Assembly: GCF_015706575.1 (NCBI RefSeq) | Contig: NW_024037048.1 | Coordinates: 14,029,512 to 14,093,511 of the forward strand | Reading direction: 5' to 3' | Origin: Patiria miniata | Lineage: Eukaryota > Echinodermata > Asteroidea > Valvatida > Asterinidae | DNA length: 64,000 nucleotides | Part shown: in pieces, positions 57,761 through 64,000 of the stretch | Position numbering within the stretch: position 1 is the stretch's first letter | Layout: the number at the start of each line of letters is the position of its first letter | Position numbers and translations under genes: made by a program | The notes under the pieces: generated by a model | Seen by the model: the letters and a program-made list of their open reading frames with translations, nothing else | Told to the model about the DNA's origin: nothing | Database searches by the model: none

Positions 57761-59607
57761 GTGAGTGTCTGTTATTTGACATTTTCCTCACTCAATCATC
57801 AGAACAGAGCAGTGATTTTGGTGGGAGACTGTATTTTTTTCTATATTTATACAACTTTTGGTCAACATTTTTACAGAAAACATCGCTCGAGTGATATTCC
57901 CTCCCTATAACACCCACCGTAGAACTGTGCCAGACATTTTGGCCTGCAGTCTTTGCAAATTACTCGTTAAACTCATCAGGGTGCCTCGAACTTATAGCGG
58001 AAACACGCTGAAATTTCCTTCACATTTTTTTTATGCAGGTACATCAGTTGGCCAAAAAAAGAGAACTAAGATGAAAACAAATATTGATCACACCAATATT
58101 TAGTTGCTGTGTAATCAGATTCTTTGGAATTTGTCTTCTTTTATTTATTTTTTAAATAGGAATTGTGTTCGCAACCGTTGTCCTAATTTTTTCTTGATCG
58201 TTGATCACGTTGTTATTCGTTTGTGATTGTTTATCAACTTCGGGAATCATAACATATAGGTTTTTGCGTCCAATTTCGCAACTTGTTCGTCCAATAAGAG
58301 AGACTGTTCATTACATTGAAAAAAGGTCGCAGTTAACGCATTTGATGGTTTTTTTTTTATATTTACACCCACCAAAGCGTTTAGGCAACTTTGTCGTGCA
58401 AAAGAAAATCCATTTCTTTTGTTGGTTTTCGATCTTGCACCGAGTATAGGCGAATCTGTAAGAGGAAGTATTCATTTTCAACAAAGTGCAATGGAATAAG
58501 GGGTCCATTTAATTTGCAATTCGCAATTCGCCAATTGTATTGGCTACAAAAAAAATTAGGGCCTAGGCCTATACGATTTTTTTTATTTCCACAGGGTGAC
58601 TACAACAATTAACAAACTGGTTACTTAATTGTCCTTACATAAAAATCTGTATTTTGACATAGTATTTTATCGGCGAGTGTTCTAAATGTATTTCCTTCTA
58701 TCACTTTGACACTTTACATTGATACAGTTCTGTTCTGCTTTTTTCATATTCCCTTCCCAGGCATTCCAATCTTTGAAATAGCTGTACATTCCTTAATCCA
58801 AACTTTTCAAAAGCCATGTCATTTTATACTCTGTTGTATCACTATAACACAATACCTTGCTCATGCAACTTCCAAATATCATTGAACTGTGTTGCTTTTG
58901 TAAACGTCTGCATCAAAGTGAATTCCCGAGCGGGACTGAACCACAATGCACAAGAAATTCAATGCACAAGTCACGTAATTTGCTGCTTACTTTTCACCGC
59001 GTGAATGAAGAATACCCTAAAATATTTTGAGCTGTCGCTAAATTGAACCGGGTGTGAAAAGGTCTGCATGTTTTATGCGATTTTGAATAAAAATGTTTTA
59101 TTATTATTATTAGCAAAGTATGAAATTGGGCGGGAAACCCTATAATATTTCACAGTGAATGAAAAAGTTCATTTCTGCTTTAAAACTCATAGTGAACTGG
59201 AGTTAAAAGTACATTTGCCTGGACAAGTGCAACAAAAGCTTAGAATGCCAACAGACTGTTGACCGAGTTACTAGTGTCTCAAAAAAAGATACATGCCTTC
59301 ACAAATATTAATTTGAAAAAAAAATCGTTTCAATAATAACGTGTAAACAAATTGAAAGCTTATTTCACGAATCAGTCAATTCGAGAGAAATTGAACAATG
59401 CGACATTAAAACAGGTTGTTTTTCTTGACGAATTCGGCCGAGAAAACCTACTATTTTAATTACTTGACCCTAATAACTTGGCGAGTATTCTGTTTTTGAG
59501 TGGCAATGTATCCCAATGAGAAAAAAATCTCACTCATTTATCTTAATTGATAATAAAATAGTATTAAAATGTAAACTTAACCAGTATTCGTTTGTATGTT
59601 TTTTCAG

Positions 59608-59667
59608 CCTACACTGAATTCCTTGTGATCTCTTCTTGGACCTGATCTTCAAGAACGAACCATCGAG
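59608..59667 (+). other. Putative 5' leader exon (proximal), block B copy 2
   Basis: 60 nt with the same acceptor and donor as 53650-53709, identical sequence. Confidence 0.55.
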
Positions 59668-60155
59668 GTGGGTGTGGTGAGGTTTAATTAATGATTCTAT
59701 CAGGACCGGGGAAGGGGCAAGATGTGCTCCGCCCCCCCCCCCTCCAAAAAAAATACTACAGCTCCGGAACGCTTCGCCCTATCGGAATGCATTTTGGTGA
59801 CCTTTCTTAAATTTTATTGGCAGGCGAAATAAAAACAAAATCGATTCGATGGGTTGCCATGACAACCGGTTTTATAAACTAGGCTTTTCATAAATGTTAG
59901 CCCCTTGACCCCTCATACGCCACTGTTATATAACAAAGAAAACATTCTGCGAACAATAATTCCTCCAATCTCATTTTTTTGGGGTTTTTTCTTCTTTTTC
60001 AAATCTGACGGCGGATTGTCATGAATTTTAGATTAATTCTCCTGTTTATCAAACCTCAATATTTTTCACTACTCTTCCCTTTTTTAAAAACTATTTTATT
60101 GAAGAAAAAAATCTCACCTGATTTGGTTTAGTTTCATGCTTTGTTTACGTACAGA

Positions 60156-60956
60156 ATGAAGATCTGCGTGGCAACCGTTCTTTCAATCGCCCTCCTTCTG
60201 GGTAACTCCGTCAACCTCCGAGCTTCCGTTACTGGGCCGGTTCCCTCGGACGGTGATGGTCCTGCGTCTCAGGCGTGTCCGATGTGCTGCCAGGGGTCGG
60301 CTGCAATTCCCGGAATACCAGGTTTGCCTGGGTCCCTAGGTCAGCCAGGGTCAAAGGGCGAGCCAGGTCAAAAGGGTGATATTGGATCGATTGGACCTAT
60401 GGGTGAGCGTGGAACAGCTGGGCCTCAAGGGGACGAAGGCATAGGCCAGCCCGGAAAAATTGGTCCAAGAGGAGTCCCAGGTGTTGTAGGGCCAACGGGG
60501 GAAACTGGTGTCAAAGGTCAAAAGGGTGAGCCAGGGGAGACACCAGACGACTCCAACCAGCGGGTAGCATTCACCGTGGTGAGGACGAGCACCTCGGATA
60601 CCTCTACGAGTCACGACACCCGTTTGCCCTTCCAGGCGACCGAGACGCTTCTGCCGGGTACCAGCTTCGATCTCGAGACCGGCGCGTTCACGTGTGGTGT
60701 GCCGGGCACCTACGTGTTCATGTTTTCTGTGTGCAAACATCCTTCCAGCAGCGAGCTGGTCGTTCATCTCCGGAAGAACGGCGACGTGGTTGTCACTGGC
60801 CTTAGCAATGATTCAAGTCACTATGAGCAGGTGTCTGGGAGCGCGGTGGTGGTTCTGCAGCGTGGAGATACGATGTATCTCACAATGTACGGTAGGGCGT
60901 ATAGTGGTTCCAATCACCACACCTCATTCAGTGGCTTCCTCCTTTACCCCGAATAA
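60156..60956 (+). CDS. Secreted collagen-like C1q-domain protein (266 aa), block B copy 2
   Basis: Encodes the same protein as 54206-55006 with no residue difference: signal peptide, CPMCC cysteine cluster, about 25 collagen triplets and C1q head ending in FLLYPE. It has its own two leader exons but no duplicated promoter, so expression would need read-through from the 43.5-kb promoter with skipping of the first coding exon, or an internal promoter. Its identity to copy 1 implies a very recent duplication, gene conversion or an assembly duplicate. Confidence 0.93.
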   Translation: MKICVATVLSIALLLGNSVNLRASVTGPVPSDGDGPASQACPMCCQGSAAIPGIPGLPGSLGQPGSKGEPGQKGDIGSIGPMGERGTAGPQGDEGIGQPGKIGPRGVPGVVGPTGETGVKGQKGEPGETPDDSNQRVAFTVVRTSTSDTSTSHDTRLPFQATETLLPGTSFDLETGAFTCGVPGTYVFMFSVCKHPSSSELVVHLRKNGDVVVTGLSNDSSHYEQVSGSAVVVLQRGDTMYLTMYGRAYSGSNHHTSFSGFLLYPE

Positions 60957-60957
60957 A
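60952..60957 (+). promoter_or_regulatory. AATAAA overlapping the stop codon, copy 2
   Basis: Stop TAA (60954-60956) lies inside the hexamer, as in the other two genes. Confidence 0.6.
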
Positions 60958-62386
60958 CACAATCCAACACATAAAGATACACGAGCATCGTGTTGCTGAT
61001 TTGTTTAATGTCTTTCCAATTTTTCCGAAACAATAACTAATGAATTAAAACAAATATTGATCAAGGACAATGTCACAAAATATTATTATTAATGGTTTTG
61101 CATTGCGCATGCGCCGATCTGTATACTACAAATGGATTTGCCATTTTTTTTTAATTCTTGCAAAACAAAATATTTAGCTTATGCATGAGTATTGGGATAT
61201 AGTGAAAAGTATGCGTTAAGTTTTTTGACGATTTTTTTTTGGTACCCATTGTAGGCCTATCGAGAAGTATTTTGATGGAATATTTTTTCAAAGCAAGCTG
61301 GGTCATTATTTTTTGTAGAAACAAAAGATTTACAATAAAGCAGTGCCACCATGTATCCAGAAAATAATGTTAACGACTAAAAAAAAATTGTGTTTATGGT
61401 GTTATCTCGACTAACATAGGCCTTGTTTCTGACCGCCATTTTTTTCTATTGCCACACTTGGTCAACATATAAAATAACGTTTTTTCCCCGAAAACAAATG
61501 CATCTAATTTGTACTATTGGGTATTTAAAACAGATTAATTAAACACAATAACTGTATCCTAAAGCAAACAAAGTTTAAAAAACATACATACAAACAAACA
61601 AAATATTTTGCTACCTACCTGGATAATTTTAGGGCGTTTACTGTAACATGTTATTTTCTTCGCCTTATGTTCCCTGTATGCCCAGCACAGATAATGTCAA
61701 TTAAATCAATCCCATGTATGTATCAATTTTTATTTCATGTCACAAAAAAAGTCTCGAGTCATTGAATCTGATTTTCTTATAGACTTTAAGCTTGGCATTT
61801 GGATTAACAATTGTTTGAAATATTCTAATGCTATTCACAGCAATTAGAATACACTGGTTTTTATTAAATGATTGCGTTATTTTAAACGTTATAATATGTG
61901 AGAATTATGTAAAAGTAACAATTGACTTGCTATGAAAACAGTATGCATAAAACCTCATTCTGAGGATTACCAAAAGCACCACCATTGTTGATAAATACTC
62001 TCTTTTTTTCGCTTGGCTTCGTTATGAAAAAAACAATGATTTTAATTACTTTCAGTTGAAACAGAAACGTGCCCACAGTAATGAAAAAAGTGGAGTTGGC
62101 TGTTGTTTTTAAAGCCCGTAAAAGTGCGACAAGTGTTTCTTGATTAACAGACTCCAAATTATTTGAAGACTTTCATTGTTTTTAATCAGCATTACTTGAT
62201 TGCATTCAAGAAACTCACTTTGAAAACATCAGTGAAAGTGTGAGCCCGTTAGATGGTAAAAAAACAATCTCAACGAAATCAATCAAAACAAAGCACAAAT
62301 TCCATTCAAGTGAGGAGGGTCTTTCAACTGGTTGGAATTGTCCTTTGTCACTTTATCATTTCAAGTGAATTTCTTTGTATTGACTT

Positions 62387-62501
62387 TTATTTGGATGCCA
62401 TATTTGGCATCCCTGCTGACAGCATATCCTTGGATCATGTCTCCAGCCAGCACATGTACATGTAAGCTGAACAAGTACGCTTCCTGGGAATAGGTAGACT
62501 C
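62387..62501 (-). pseudogene. SLC12A: SLC12 (NKCC/NCC-type) cotransporter, last exon, block B
   Basis: After acceptor TTTCTTGCAG the exon reads (M)SLPIPRKRTCSAYMYMC then WLET and an in-frame TGA, where block A has LETLSKDM. YMYMCWLE is closer to the family (LYMAWLEAL) than block A, which has Arg for Trp. The two copies have therefore decayed at different points. It lies 741 bp past the 68-nt exon at 63242-63309, a normal exon order for the minus strand. Confidence 0.7.
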
Positions 62502-63241
62502 CTGCAAGAAATAAAAAAAAGGTTATAATGGACCCTTCCTGCATGTCAATCAACAGTGCACATTGGCCAATCAGATCACCACTTTTGATCAGGTGACCAC
62601 AGTAGCTCAGTCAGACTGGGTCACAAGCACTGTTAGATCTATTGCTCACCCCGCCCCCATTTTTTCCACCAGCAGTTAACACCCTCCCCCCCAGTATTCT
62701 GTAAAGAGTGCCCTTTTTACACAAGTAACTTTTAGTTTTTACACAAGTGTCCTTAGTTTTGTTTAAAAAGTTTCTTGTTTCGCCAGCGGCTTTTAAAGAA
62801 TTTTTGGTATTTCGTGTAAACGTCAGCAATTGTGCCGCCATGAAAAGCGCCACCCATTGACCTACCGCCGTTTGCGAGTTAACCACGCCCCTTAGACAAC
62901 TCTATAAGCCTTTTCGCTGATACCCCCATCTTTGAATTTTTTTTTTTTTTCGGGGGGGGGGGGGGCATTACAATGAAAATACGTCTCATCATGCAACTGT
63001 AGCTGAGAATGATGGGATGTCTTTTCATTGTAATGCCCCCCCCCCCCCCATTTCAAAGATGGCGGTATCCGCGAAACGGCTCATGGAATTTTGTACGTTA
63101 ACTTTTGTTTGTCTCAGATTTTGGCGTTCTGCGTCCATTTGTATATCATGTTTACACAATATTTTACAAGCTGCGTTGACGCAATTCCACTGTGATAGGT
63201 TAATTGTCCGATAGTGGCCATTATCGCCGGTTTGTACTTAC

Positions 63242-63309
63242 ATGACAATGAGCTGAGCCTCCTGGGAATGTTGGCGAAGCAATTCACGGATCCGCATCTG
63301 TCTGTTGGT
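63242..63309 (-). pseudogene. SLC12A: SLC12 cotransporter penultimate exon (68 nt), block B only
   Basis: Good acceptor (TTTTTTTTCTTTCAG) and donor (CAT|GTAAGTA). It encodes TNRQMRIRELLRQHS then QEAQLIV and the first two bases of M, matching NKCC1 [23 protein letters not shown]. Phase 0 in and phase 2 out fit the exons on both sides. No defect is visible in this exon itself. It is called pseudogene because both neighbouring exons carry stops. In block A a 130-bp segment holding this exon is absent (near 19000). Confidence 0.75.
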
Positions 63310-63751
63310 CTGAAAGAAAAAAAAAGATTTCAGGCGAAAAAATGTCGTGATTTATTGATGTTTACTAAAGTCGAGTTCCATGCACTTGGCAAATCAAATG
63401 AACTGAGAGTTGTACGAAAAATGGATTGAAAGTGATCAATCTCATTATTGAAAATCACCCACCAGAATGTCAAAGGTTGGACACAATTAACAGATGTTGC
63501 AAGACTAAGCGTAAAGTGGATACTGGGAAAGCTTTAAGTGTATTGCCTCCATGCATGGACAAAGAGGGCGCTTTATAGTTAAACAAGCAGAAGCCGGAAT
63601 GAGGGACACTTCACTGGTTCACTCATGCTGGTTATCGTGTATTTGGTACCAGCATTTATAAGCCATGATGGCGCCCAAATGGCCCTCGTTGATAGTTTTC
63701 TCTGTGGGGGGGGGGGGGGGGGGGTGCTTGAGCGCAAGGAGGAGATTCTAC

Positions 63752-64000
63752 CTTCTCGTTGAGCATAGTGACTTCTTCCTTGCTGATCTTCCAAGGACAC
63801 TTCTCCGTGGTCTCGCCTGCATCCTCATCCAGCATCCAGGTTTTGGACAGCTCCTTGAACTGTCTCAGGCTCTACTCCTTGGGCTTCTTGTTCAGGTCCG
63901 GGATGACTCCACGTCCGAGCAGTTGATTCAGAACTTGCTGAGCATGTTGGCCATGTTCATCTTCTCCCTGTCCATTTGCTCCTTCTTGCCCGTGGTGGCA
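63752..64000 (-). pseudogene. SLC12A: SLC12 C-terminal domain exon, block B (cut by window end)
   Basis: The 3' 249 nt of the 320-nt exon, with donor GAGAAG|GTAGAAT. It has an in-frame TGA where other copies read SKFRIN, a 1-nt loss in the SDME region, and TAG after NKKPKE. KFPWKIS is KCPWKIS here. The rest of the gene lies beyond the window. Confidence 0.75.

Larger units (their letters stand above)
55948..61897 (+). repeat. Tandem duplication, second copy (5950 bp)
   Basis: Starts inside leader-region unit 3, so it carries two leader exons and the coding exon but no copy of the TATA-containing promoter, exon 1 or unit-1 exon. The 9-bp length difference from the first copy comes from one T run and one C run. 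An assembly artefact (duplicated haplotype or misjoin) cannot be excluded. Confidence 0.9.
42718..64000. repeat. Segmental duplication, block B (runs off the window)
   Basis: Second copy of 2567-about 19730, same strand, carrying its own promoter, leader exons, C1q gene and SLC12 3' exons, with the C1q part repeated in tandem. About 40.15 kb separates equivalent points at the left end. It continues past 64000, so its true length is unknown. Confidence 0.9.

Overview
The window looks like nuclear DNA of a marine invertebrate animal, most likely a non-vertebrate deuterostome (echinoderm, hemichordate or amphioxus); the exact group cannot be read from it. It is AT-rich and intron-rich. Animal-type exons with GT-AG borders lie among minisatellites, foldback elements, poly-C and poly-A runs and repeated TGACGTCA and AGAGGGCGC motifs.

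Three gene families were recognised. (1) Secreted collagen-C1q proteins on the + strand: one 300-residue gene (15868-16770) and two identical 266-residue genes (54206-55006, 60156-60956). Each coding region is one exon opening just after a splice acceptor, preceded by small ATG-free exon-like blocks (60-62 nt) that resemble one another. A TATA-containing promoter with a first exon lies about 12 kb upstream. (2) An endophilin-A (N-BAR) gene fragment on the - strand: four exon positions between 27435 and 30959, one present twice as near-identical exons whose phases only allow one to be used at a time. (3) Decayed 3' exons of an NKCC/NCC-type cation-chloride cotransporter (SLC12) on the - strand, in many copies at 18.2-25.1 kb and 62.4-64.0 kb.

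Layout: 1-2.5 kb carries minisatellite and diverged tandem repeats. 2.57-about 19.7 kb is block A (promoter, leader exons, C1q gene, SLC12 3' exons). 19.4-26.8 kb is a multiplied SLC12 exon region invaded by transposons. 27-31 kb holds endophilin exons. 31-42.7 kb is gene-poor, with large foldbacks, a CTCF-like motif cluster and a 222-bp tandem array. 42.7-64.0 kb is block B, a second copy of block A, inside which a 5.95-kb piece (49989-55947) is repeated in tandem (55948-61897).

The most notable signal is the divergence between the block A and block B C1q genes. In the C1q domain 15 codons differ (23 nucleotides) and every change alters the amino acid. No silent change was found, although the surrounding introns differ by substitutions and indels. 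This looks like a rapidly diversifying recognition protein family, expanding by segmental and tandem duplication. The paralogous blocks also act as empty-site controls that date several transposon insertions, including a tRNA-derived element with terminal direct repeats.
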